From contig CAMOHF010000082.1 in assembly GCA_946614685.1 (NCBI GenBank), positions 1 through 5,923 of the forward strand: DNA of 5,923 nucleotides, written 5' to 3'. The notes under the pieces were generated by a model that ran no database searches, was not told where the DNA came from, and saw nothing but the letters and a program-made list of their open reading frames with translations. Origin of the DNA: an uncultured Clostridia bacterium (lineage in GTDB: Bacteria > Bacillota > Clostridia > Lachnospirales > Lachnospiraceae). A program made the translations under genes and the position numbers. Each line of letters opens with the position of its first letter. Positions within the stretch are counted from its first letter, which is position 1. Of the stretch, positions 1-5,923 are shown piece after piece.

Positions 1-314
1 CCTGCATAAGGAATGCCCGGCAGCATGATAGTCTCCGGATCCTCCTTGGAAAGCGGGTCATAAGGCTTGCCCTGATCGATAAAGACCAGTTCCACGGAAA
101 GCGGATCGTCCTTGACATAAGCGCCGATAGTTGCCGGCCCTTTGCCCGGATGATAGGCGTAGCTTGCGATATTGACGAAGATTTCCTCCACCGCAATGTC
201 TATCTGGACTTTTACATTCGGAGGGCATCCTTTCTCATCAAGCCGGGCTTCCACAAATTGTAAGACTTCGTCGAGGTTGTCTACGACCGCCTCGATTTCA
301 AGTACATCGTTCAT
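1..314 (-). CDS. RsbW/SpoIIAB-like ATP-binding anti-sigma factor kinase (3' end outside window)
   Basis: The first 104 residues of a small GHKL-fold ATP-binding protein are visible, reading from ATG at 314 to the left edge. The N box is clear: the run IAVEEIFVNIASYAY spans residues 40-54, with E44 in the place of the catalytic base and N48 in the place of the Mg-binding Asn of SpoIIAB. The G1 box follows as FIDQGKPYDP (residues 78-87), with D80 and G82 positioned to contact adenine. The G2 glycine-rich lid and C-terminus, perhaps 30-40 residues, are missing because the window ends. Family members are cytoplasmic Ser/Thr kinases that bind a sigma factor or other target and phosphorylate a STAS anti-anti-sigma protein. 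It follows the SpoIIE-type phosphatase by 40 nt, the usual pairing for a partner switch. The start is supported by a GGAGGT ribosome binding site 6 nt upstream. Its actual target (sigma factor or not) cannot be read from this sequence. Confidence 0.9.
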   Translation of the reverse strand, partial: MNDVLEIEAVVDNLDEVLQFVEARLDEKGCPPNVKVQIDIAVEEIFVNIASYAYHPGKGPATIGAYVKDDPLSVELVFIDQGKPYDPLSKEDPETIMLPGIPYA

Positions 315-320
315 GTCTGT

Positions 321-326
321 ACCTCC
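321..326 (-). promoter_or_regulatory. Strong Shine-Dalgarno site of the kinase gene
   Basis: On the minus strand this reads GGAGGT, a near-perfect match to the 16S anti-SD, with a 6-nt spacer to ATG at 314. It fixes the kinase start. It is the strongest ribosome binding site in the window, so the kinase may be translated independently of the phosphatase ahead of it. Confidence 0.85.
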
Positions 327-354
327 AACCAATTCTCCTTCATAACTACTCCGC

Positions 355-2022
355 TTACTTGCTCAACTTGATTGCAAGCATGGTAAGGTCATCAAACTGC
401 GGTGCTTCGCCCACAAAACGATCAACCGCGGATGTCATCGCGGCAAGCAGTTCCTTCGGTGTGGCGTCCGGATGTTCATTTAAGGCTGCAAGCATCCGGT
501 CCGTACCAAAGAGTTCGTTGTTCTTATCTGTAGCCTCCGGGCAGCCGTCTGTGTATAAGAACAGCGTACCACCGGGCTCAATATCAAATTCATACTGTGT
601 GTAGGGCATGCCTTCCATGCCGCCGATCACAAAATCGTGATGGTCTTCATACACGGTAAATTCACCGGTCGCTCCCCGAAGCATGGGATATTCGTGTCCC
701 GCATTGGCGGCAACAACGTGTCCCGTGGATATGGTAAGGATACCGAACCATACGGTGACAAACATATCTTCCTTGTTTCCTTCGCAGACACGGTTATTTG
801 TACGCTCCAATACCTCTGCGGGCGTAAGCCCCATCTGCGCGTAGTTTGCAATGATGATCTTGCTCATCATCATAAAGAGCGCTGCGGGAACACCCTTGCC
901 GGAAACATCTGCGATCACCATACCCAGGTGATCCTCATCGATCAGGAAGAAGTCGTAAAAATCTCCGCCGACTTCCTTCGCAGGATCCATGGAAGCGTAG
1001 ATGTCAAAGTCATGACGCTCCGGAAATGCGGGGAACAGACTCGGAAGCATGCTCGCCTGAATACGTGTTGCTACGTCAAGCTCCGCACCGATACGCTCCT
1101 TCTCTGCCGTAACCGCAGTGAGATTCTCCATGTAATCGATCAGGCTCTCCTGCATGAATCGCGTCGACTGATACAGTGCTTCGATCTCATCTCCGGAATG
1201 TATATCTAAATTTACGATGTTTTCTTTGTTGTAGGTTGCCTCATCCTGTCCGAAGCGATCCGTCGCCTCGGTCAGTTTCTCGATCGGGCTTGCAATTGTC
1301 TTTTTGGCATGTATTCCGAGCAACAATCCAAGTACTAAAACGATCACTACGAAGCTGGCGAGGTTTACCGCAATAAACCGGATCGTCTTGTTGCGAAGCT
1401 CCGTCATATTGATATCACAGAACGCAACCGCAATCGGCTTTCCCTCGTTATTCAGGATTGGAACTCCCGCCGAAGACAGCCAGCCGAGGTCGGTCTTTGA
1501 AACCGTAGGTTTTACGGCGACATTTCCCTCAAGGTCTTTGAATTTTCCTTTCAGTTTCTCCGTATATCCGAGCGCCTTGTATGAATCGGTAGGATCAAGA
1601 AGCGTAATGGATGTTCCGTCCTCGATCACCTGTACATAGATATACTCAACATGCATATCGTTTCTGATCATCGAAAGGACCTCGATGTCCAGATCAAAGA
1701 GTGCGTCCATATTCTGCGCTTTCAGACACTCTGCGACCTCCTCACGCGAAGCGGTACCCTCCCTTGATCCGGGAATGGCGTTAAACTCATCCGATTTCAC
1801 GATCTCGACCAGATCCTCAAGCGTATCACCCGACAGTCCGTCTGCGACGGCAGAAGCCACATCGTAGGACTTTTCGTTATAGAAATTCTTATTGTTCACC
1901 CAGTTCGACCATCCGGAAACCGCAAGCAAAAGCAGGCCTACCGACGTCATAGACAAGGTGATGGTGGCAACCAGTCTTTTAACCAGTTTTTTCTTCGCTC
2001 TGTGTTTTATGATTTCACCCAA
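355..2022 (-). CDS. Membrane-bound SpoIIE/RsbU-type PP2C phosphatase with Cache-like ectodomain and HAMP
   Basis: This is a 555-residue Ser/Thr phosphatase of the SpoIIE/RsbU group, expected to dephosphorylate a STAS anti-anti-sigma protein in the cytoplasm. Domain order (from the TTG start): basic N-tail; TM1 about 17-38; ectodomain about 39-212 with a Cache-like C-terminal strand pair (SSAGVPILNNEGKPIAVAF, 183-201); TM2 about 213-237; HAMP about 238-292 with SPIEKL and GDEIEAL signatures; a helical linker with AEKERIGAELDVATRIQ (306-322), resembling the switch helix of RsbU-type enzymes; then the PP2C domain about 337-553. Probable Mn/Mg ligands are D354 (GGDFYDF), D372 (ADVSGKG), D492 (YTDG) and D545 (FDDLT), so it looks catalytically intact. 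The start is chosen as TTG at 2022: it has AGAGG 6 nt upstream and overlaps the upstream stop by 8 nt. The reading frame is open further to a TTG at 2106, but that codon has no ribosome binding site and would create a long overlap. The downstream kinase is its natural opponent. The ligand sensed by the ectodomain is unknown. Confidence 0.93.
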   Translation of the reverse strand: MGEIIKHRAKKKLVKRLVATITLSMTSVGLLLLAVSGWSNWVNNKNFYNEKSYDVASAVADGLSGDTLEDLVEIVKSDEFNAIPGSREGTASREEVAECLKAQNMDALFDLDIEVLSMIRNDMHVEYIYVQVIEDGTSITLLDPTDSYKALGYTEKLKGKFKDLEGNVAVKPTVSKTDLGWLSSAGVPILNNEGKPIAVAFCDINMTELRNKTIRFIAVNLASFVVIVLVLGLLLGIHAKKTIASPIEKLTEATDRFGQDEATYNKENIVNLDIHSGDEIEALYQSTRFMQESLIDYMENLTAVTAEKERIGAELDVATRIQASMLPSLFPAFPERHDFDIYASMDPAKEVGGDFYDFFLIDEDHLGMVIADVSGKGVPAALFMMMSKIIIANYAQMGLTPAEVLERTNNRVCEGNKEDMFVTVWFGILTISTGHVVAANAGHEYPMLRGATGEFTVYEDHHDFVIGGMEGMPYTQYEFDIEPGGTLFLYTDGCPEATDKNNELFGTDRMLAALNEHPDATPKELLAAMTSAVDRFVGEAPQFDDLTMLAIKLSK

Positions 2023-5011
2023 TGCTTTCCTCTGCCTCCGTTTTTGATTGGATCTTCTTATGACGATGATATCCGATGGATGCCGTGATGAAGAACAGTA
2101 CGGCAAACACGGTCACGGATAATGTAAGAACCATCATACCCTTCGATACTCCGAGTCCGTAGATAAGTGCAAGGATCGGAGAACCGAGTGCCTGCGCGCC
2201 GTTTTCGATCAGACTGTAGACACCGAAGCCCCTGTCGTATCCGAATTCCTCCACCTCGTGCAAGTCCGTAAAATAACTTGTGAAAAGCGGTACACCGAAG
2301 CTGTTTGATACTCCGATCAGGAGGATCGCCAATACCAGGGACGGTATATTCTGCATGAGTGCGATGGCAAGGAAGGCCTCCGCATACAGAATGGCCGATA
2401 TAAAAAGTCCGAAGTGACGATTGTTTCTCTTTGTAAAAAGTGCCGTAAGCGGCGAGCCGAGCACAACAGCCAAAACACCGCCGATCATCAGGATGTATCC
2501 GGTGTTGGTTTCGGAAAGCCCGTAATTCTCACCCATAATGGGGAACATATAATTCAGGTAATAACCGCAAATAAGAAGCGGTGACAGGATCAGGAAGAAG
2601 AATCCGAGGATCCTGGGCTTCAAGAGGAAGGAGACGACCGAAGTCTTCGGCTGGTCTTCCGCCTCGCTTAGCTCTTCCTCCGTCGGCATATTGTCAGCAA
2701 GATATCTTCTGCAGACGAAGTAAAGCATGATACTTCCCACGGCCGTGATCGCAAAAAGTGCGATATAGGAAACCCACTGAACCAGAAAACCGCCTAAAAC
2801 AATGGCGCAGTTTGCACCCGATACGGCAGAGATACTGTAGTAAGCATATCCTTTGTCCTTCTCCTCTTCCGGAAGCTCCGCGATCTGACAGTTCACCATG
2901 ATGAGAAGCACGCCCCAGCCGGCACCGAGCACAAGAGAACCGATGGTAAGCATGGTAACACTCGGTATGATACGAAGCGCAAATCCGATCGTATAGGCAA
3001 GTCCGCTCACGAGGATGGCTTTCTGCGGTCCGAGTTTCTTTATGACCTTTCCGCCCAAAGCGGAAAAAACTGCTCCCGCAACGACCTCTGCGGACACGGG
3101 AAGTGCCGCCGCAAAAGCGGAAGTCATCCATGATACAGCATGTTTGTCGTATATCCGCATCGTATGAAGCGGCAGGATCACACAGGTTACATTCGTAAAA
3201 AAGAATACCAGGAAGGTGATAAACCGGAAGATCTCCGGTGTAAGTCTTACCGGTCCGGAGGACTGTTTCTTCGCCTCATAATACACCAGCTTACCCTTCA
3301 TATAGTGCATCAGTTCGATCACAAGCAGAACAACGACAACCGTCATGGCGATGACGTTGATCAAAAGGTTGATCAGAATCTCTCGGTTCTTCGCCTCGAC
3401 GGAAAGCATGTCCGTTCCGACTTCGACGAATCCGATCACCTCGTCGTTGTCGTCCCTGATCGGATACTGCACGAAGATATAGCTTCCCGTAGCTGTCTCG
3501 GTCTGATACTTAAAGGTCTTACCCGTCTCCATCAGCTCCTGCATGTCCGTACCTTCGTACTCCCAATTGTAGGGATAGATCACGCAGATATCTTCCATGG
3601 TGTAGGTAAGCGTCACAACACCGTCAATCACACGGTAACAGGTACAGTACAGCCCTTCCGAGGATTCTCTGTCGGTGGAGAATACCCCGTGAACAGCATC
3701 GCTTACGGCCTTATAATCCTCATTCATGAAGTCCGAGGGTTTATTAAGTGAAAGAAATGCATCCTTCGGTATACTGTCGGCTGTGACACTTGCCGCAAAG
3801 ATCTCATTCTCATAGATCTGATCCGTAAGCTGTTTCTTGAATTCCGGAAACAGCGTGCCAAGGAAAAGAACCACAAGTGACAGAACGCCGAGTACGATAT
3901 AAACCGCAACGCGGGCGTATACGGTGGAACGCTTTGCGAGATAGGAACCTGTCAAAAACAGGAGGCCGATGATCGCAAGAATGATATAAATAAGCGCTGT
4001 CCAAACAAGTATCACTCGGACCTTCAGCTGTACGGAAAGAGAATAGGATTCTAAATAGGAGAATCCCTCGTCATTGTAAACCGTCAGATACTCTTCCGAC
4101 GCCAGGATGAGTCCACTCGGTCCCGCAACGAGATCCACAACCGTAGGACGATCGGCAAATTCCATGTCCGGACAGAATCTTTCAACCCGAAGATTGGAAA
4201 GATCAATACGGATCAGATCGCGAAGACCGATATCCACCACGTAAAGTCCGCCATTCCACACTGCGATCGACTGGGGCACGGATCCTTCCGCAAAGTCGCT
4301 GTCATACAGGACCGTATCCTTCTTGCCGTCCTCGTAACGATATACTTTCCCGTTAAATGTGACATAGTAAATCTCACCGGTTGACTGGTCAACAGTCGCA
4401 AAAAGAACGTTGGATTCCGCCCCGGCAAGAGGCTTGGATTCAACAAAGTCACCGTCCTGGCTCTTGATCGTAAATCCCGCATCCGTCTTCTGGATGATGT
4501 GAATACCGTCCTCGGAGGGAATGATCCCGATCAACGAACGCCGAACAGAACCGCCGGCATCATAACGATAAACCTCCTCGGGATGCTTAAGGTCCTTCGT
4601 CATCCGAAGCACTCTCTCTTCGTCAATTCTGATACCGCGGTCGATCACAACATCGTAAATGTAAAGATTACCGTCTCCGCCCTCGATCACGCGATTGGCC
4701 GAGGTATAATCTCCGTCATTCGCATCGAGCGATGAAGTGATCTTCCGGTCAGAAGACGCTTTCACGATATTGCGCGTGGAATTGGTGATGATATATAGAT
4801 TGCCGTCGCCGTCTTCCGTAGCAGAAGTGATACTCTCCGGCGTATAGTCCTTATAGGACTTTGTCCCGATCCACTGGCTGTTGTAATAAAGAAAAACAGC
4901 GGCTCCGATAAACAGCAAAACGCTGAGCGTACGTATGAGCAACCTTGCTTTATGATGATGCCCGTCATAAGCCTCGGATATTATTCGATGCGGTAATGAT
5001 GAAAAATTCAT
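2015..5011 (-). CDS. Sensor-permease: extracytoplasmic beta-propeller + Cache-like domain + MFS transporter
   Basis: This 998-residue protein is far longer than an ordinary MFS permease (about 400-450). Order: TM about 24-43 after a basic, His-rich N-tail; an extracytoplasmic six-fold beta-propeller about 55-325, with blade cores such as GDGNLYI (68-74 and 112-118), TGEIYYV (211-217) and NGGLYVV (253-259); TM about 331-355; short basic cytoplasmic loop; TM about 365-387; Cache-like ectodomain about 388-545 ending in YIFVQYPIRDDNDEVIGFVE (511-530); TM about 546-568; then 12 MFS helices about 592-980 with a cytoplasmic middle loop (768-797). Basic residues at 21-27, 360-367 and 572-582 fit an N-in topology placing both sensor domains outside. 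The motif-A position between MFS helices 2 and 3 reads GKVIKKLGPQK (654-664), with Lys where the usual Asp would be. Substrate is not recognisable. The gene begins 4 nt after the DUF2156 gene and its stop overlaps the phosphatase start. It may be a true transporter with sensory domains or a permease-derived receptor; the sequence does not decide. Confidence 0.88.
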   Translation of the reverse strand: MNFSSLPHRIISEAYDGHHHKARLLIRTLSVLLFIGAAVFLYYNSQWIGTKSYKDYTPESITSATEDGDGNLYIITNSTRNIVKASSDRKITSSLDANDGDYTSANRVIEGGDGNLYIYDVVIDRGIRIDEERVLRMTKDLKHPEEVYRYDAGGSVRRSLIGIIPSEDGIHIIQKTDAGFTIKSQDGDFVESKPLAGAESNVLFATVDQSTGEIYYVTFNGKVYRYEDGKKDTVLYDSDFAEGSVPQSIAVWNGGLYVVDIGLRDLIRIDLSNLRVERFCPDMEFADRPTVVDLVAGPSGLILASEEYLTVYNDEGFSYLESYSLSVQLKVRVILVWTALIYIILAIIGLLFLTGSYLAKRSTVYARVAVYIVLGVLSLVVLFLGTLFPEFKKQLTDQIYENEIFAASVTADSIPKDAFLSLNKPSDFMNEDYKAVSDAVHGVFSTDRESSEGLYCTCYRVIDGVVTLTYTMEDICVIYPYNWEYEGTDMQELMETGKTFKYQTETATGSYIFVQYPIRDDNDEVIGFVEVGTDMLSVEAKNREILINLLINVIAMTVVVVLLVIELMHYMKGKLVYYEAKKQSSGPVRLTPEIFRFITFLVFFFTNVTCVILPLHTMRIYDKHAVSWMTSAFAAALPVSAEVVAGAVFSALGGKVIKKLGPQKAILVSGLAYTIGFALRIIPSVTMLTIGSLVLGAGWGVLLIMVNCQIAELPEEEKDKGYAYYSISAVSGANCAIVLGGFLVQWVSYIALFAITAVGSIMLYFVCRRYLADNMPTEEELSEAEDQPKTSVVSFLLKPRILGFFFLILSPLLICGYYLNYMFPIMGENYGLSETNTGYILMIGGVLAVVLGSPLTALFTKRNNRHFGLFISAILYAEAFLAIALMQNIPSLVLAILLIGVSNSFGVPLFTSYFTDLHEVEEFGYDRGFGVYSLIENGAQALGSPILALIYGLGVSKGMMVLTLSVTVFAVLFFITASIGYHRHKKIQSKTEAEESIG
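2029..2033 (-). promoter_or_regulatory. Ribosome binding site supporting the TTG start of the phosphatase
   Basis: The minus strand reads AGAGG, then a 6-nt spacer, then TTG at 2022. A second purine run, GGAGG at 2035-2039, lies 12 nt from the same codon. Both sites are inside the last codons of the permease gene, so ribosomes finishing that gene would end next to this start. This suggests translational coupling. Confidence 0.6.
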
Positions 5012-5015
5012 GATC

Positions 5016-5923
5016 CTATCCTTTTTCTCTGAGTGTTAATTTTGAAAGCAGTGTGAAAGAAGGCGCCATGTGTTCCTTGTAATAGCGCAGATTTTCCACA
5101 CCCATATCTTCCGTATAATTGATGCAGTCCACATCGTGCATAAAACGCTCAAATGTCTCACGAAGAAGGTATTCGTTCAATCCCTTGATGCGATTGTTGG
5201 CATTCTTGTACTGATATATGCCGAGATGATTCCTTGACGTGACAAGACAGATGCCGGATGGCTCTCCGTCTACATAGACGATGATACCGTAACAGCGCAG
5301 CTGACCGTAGTAAGGTATGATGTTGGCCATAACCTGCTTTAAACATCCGCTCTGACACTCGTGACAACCCGTCCGTTCACACCAGTACTTTTCCATAAAT
5401 GCGTTGCAGTCATCCAGGTGATCGGGCGTCAATTCCAGGGTCTCGAAATTGTATTTGCGAAGAAAGTATCTGTAGCGATAACGGTCATCAGCCGCATCCA
5501 TGCCGGCCAAAAACTCTTCCGGCGTGAAAGTGTAATCCATGTTATCGCGGAGATCCTCGATTTCAAACGAGCCGTTTCTCTCGAAGTAAGGCCGCATCCA
5601 TGGAACCACGTCCATAATACAGAACTTCTCTCCCATGGAGCAAAAATCCTCGCGCAAAACCCGAAGGGCCTCTCCGATCCCTTCGTCTGAGTAATGTCCG
5701 ATCATGGCGCCCGCAACCGCATATCCGTAGGCACGCAGATAGAATACCGGAACGATCAGTTCACCCACAATCTTATAATAACAAGGGAGGCTATCCTTCC
5801 AGGCCCAGAGATTGACAAAACTTGAGTTTGCGCTCCAATGCCCTTCCATGGCATCATAATAGGGATCAAACAGCGTCTGATCCTCAACAACTACCGGTTT
5901 GTAGCCTTGTTCCTCGATCGCTT
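5016..5923 (-). CDS. DUF2156 / phosphatidylglycerol-lysyltransferase C-terminal-like protein (5' end outside window)
   Basis: The reading frame is open from the right edge (first whole codon at 5921) to TAG at 5016, showing 301 residues. No ATG, GTG or TTG occurs in frame before ATG at 5849, and the residues before that ATG (YKPVVVEDQTLFDPYYDA, visible residues 7-24) match the usual N-terminus of DUF2156 proteins. The true start therefore lies beyond 5923, and 5849 is internal. Family features include FVNLWAWKD (35-43), a MDYTFTPEEF segment followed by the basic-aromatic RYRYRYFLRKYN (147-158), a VDGEPSGICLV strand pair (217-227) and the closing INYTEDMGVENLRYYKEH (267-284). These proteins have a double GNAT-like fold; the related domain of MprF transfers lysine or alanine from aminoacyl-tRNA to phosphatidylglycerol. 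There are no membrane helices here, so no flippase domain. A C-x4-C-x2-C-x3-C cluster (visible residues 181-193) is notable. The substrate of this subgroup is unknown to me; lipid aminoacylation is only one possibility. Confidence 0.85.
   Translation of the reverse strand, partial: AIEEQGYKPVVVEDQTLFDPYYDAMEGHWSANSSFVNLWAWKDSLPCYYKIVGELIVPVFYLRAYGYAVAGAMIGHYSDEGIGEALRVLREDFCSMGEKFCIMDVVPWMRPYFERNGSFEIEDLRDNMDYTFTPEEFLAGMDAADDRYRYRYFLRKYNFETLELTPDHLDDCNAFMEKYWCERTGCHECQSGCLKQVMANIIPYYGQLRCYGIIVYVDGEPSGICLVTSRNHLGIYQYKNANNRIKGLNEYLLRETFERFMHDVDCINYTEDMGVENLRYYKEHMAPSFTLLSKLTLREKG
5019..5023 (-). promoter_or_regulatory. Ribosome binding site of the sensor-permease gene
   Basis: The minus strand reads AAGGA, 7 nt before ATG at 5011. 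It overlaps the last codons of the DUF2156 gene, whose TAG stop lies only 4 nt before the ATG. The site is moderate in strength and supports co-translation of the two genes. Confidence 0.55.

Noticed and set aside
311..343. Ten-codon ORF (ATG at 343 to TGA at 311) between phosphatase and kinase, whose stop overlaps the kinase ATG
   Set aside because: It contains the kinase ribosome binding site itself, has no regulatory codon pattern and no pairing hairpin; most likely chance.
315..354. Possible internal terminator or promoter in the largest gap of the window
   Set aside because: The 40 nt hold no stem-loop with a U-tract and no credible -35/-10 pair; they hold only ribosome-binding-site sequence.
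637..1209. 190-residue open frame on the plus strand
   Set aside because: It lies wholly antisense to the conserved PP2C and linker region of the phosphatase, has low-complexity His/Arg/Cys-rich translation and no recognisable family; a shadow frame.
2023..2106. Upstream TTG start for the phosphatase at 2106
   Set aside because: No Shine-Dalgarno sequence precedes it, and the added 28 residues overlap the permease C-terminus in another frame; TTG 2022 has a better site.
3140..3751. 203-residue open frame on the plus strand
   Set aside because: Antisense to the Cache-like domain and first MFS helix of the permease; the translation is His/Asp-rich with no domain signature or good ribosome binding site.
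5016..5923. Assignment as mprF
   Set aside because: There is no N-terminal flippase membrane domain, and the visible length fits a stand-alone DUF2156 protein; fold similarity alone does not justify the name.

Overview
The window looks like part of a single minus-strand operon from a low-to-mid-GC Bacillota. A clostridial, Lachnospiraceae-like origin is my best guess, because SpoIIE-type phosphatase and SpoIIAB/RsbW-type kinase pairs, strong GGAGG ribosome binding sites and DUF2156 proteins of this style are common there. The genus cannot be fixed from sequence alone. There are no RNA genes, insertion sequences, CRISPR arrays or recognisable promoters or terminators, and almost every base is coding.

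In transcription order (right to left) there are four genes. (1) A DUF2156 / phosphatidylglycerol-lysyltransferase-C-like protein covers 5016-5923; its start lies beyond the right edge. (2) A 998-residue membrane protein (2015-5011) joins an extracytoplasmic six-bladed propeller, a Cache-like ectodomain and a complete 12-helix MFS permease in one chain. (3) A membrane-bound SpoIIE/RsbU-type PP2C phosphatase with a Cache-like ectodomain and HAMP domain occupies 355-2022 if the TTG start is used. (4) An RsbW/SpoIIAB-like ATP-binding anti-sigma kinase (1-314) runs off the left edge. Spacing is tight: 4 nt, then an 8-nt overlap, then 40 nt, so the genes are probably co-transcribed and partly translationally coupled.

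Genes 3 and 4 are two parts of a partner-switching circuit: the kinase phosphorylates a STAS anti-anti-sigma protein and the phosphatase reverses this. No STAS gene is visible here. Gene 2 looks like a permease with sensory domains, or a sensor built on a permease. Both it and the phosphatase have Cache-like domains outside the cell. The inferred model is that the operon links transport or sensing of an extracellular compound, or of a cell-surface state, to partner-switch control of gene expression or of another output. The DUF2156 enzyme may act on the envelope or on an aminoacyl-transfer substrate. The unusual part is the propeller-Cache-MFS chain sitting next to a partner-switching phosphatase; the individual domain families are known.
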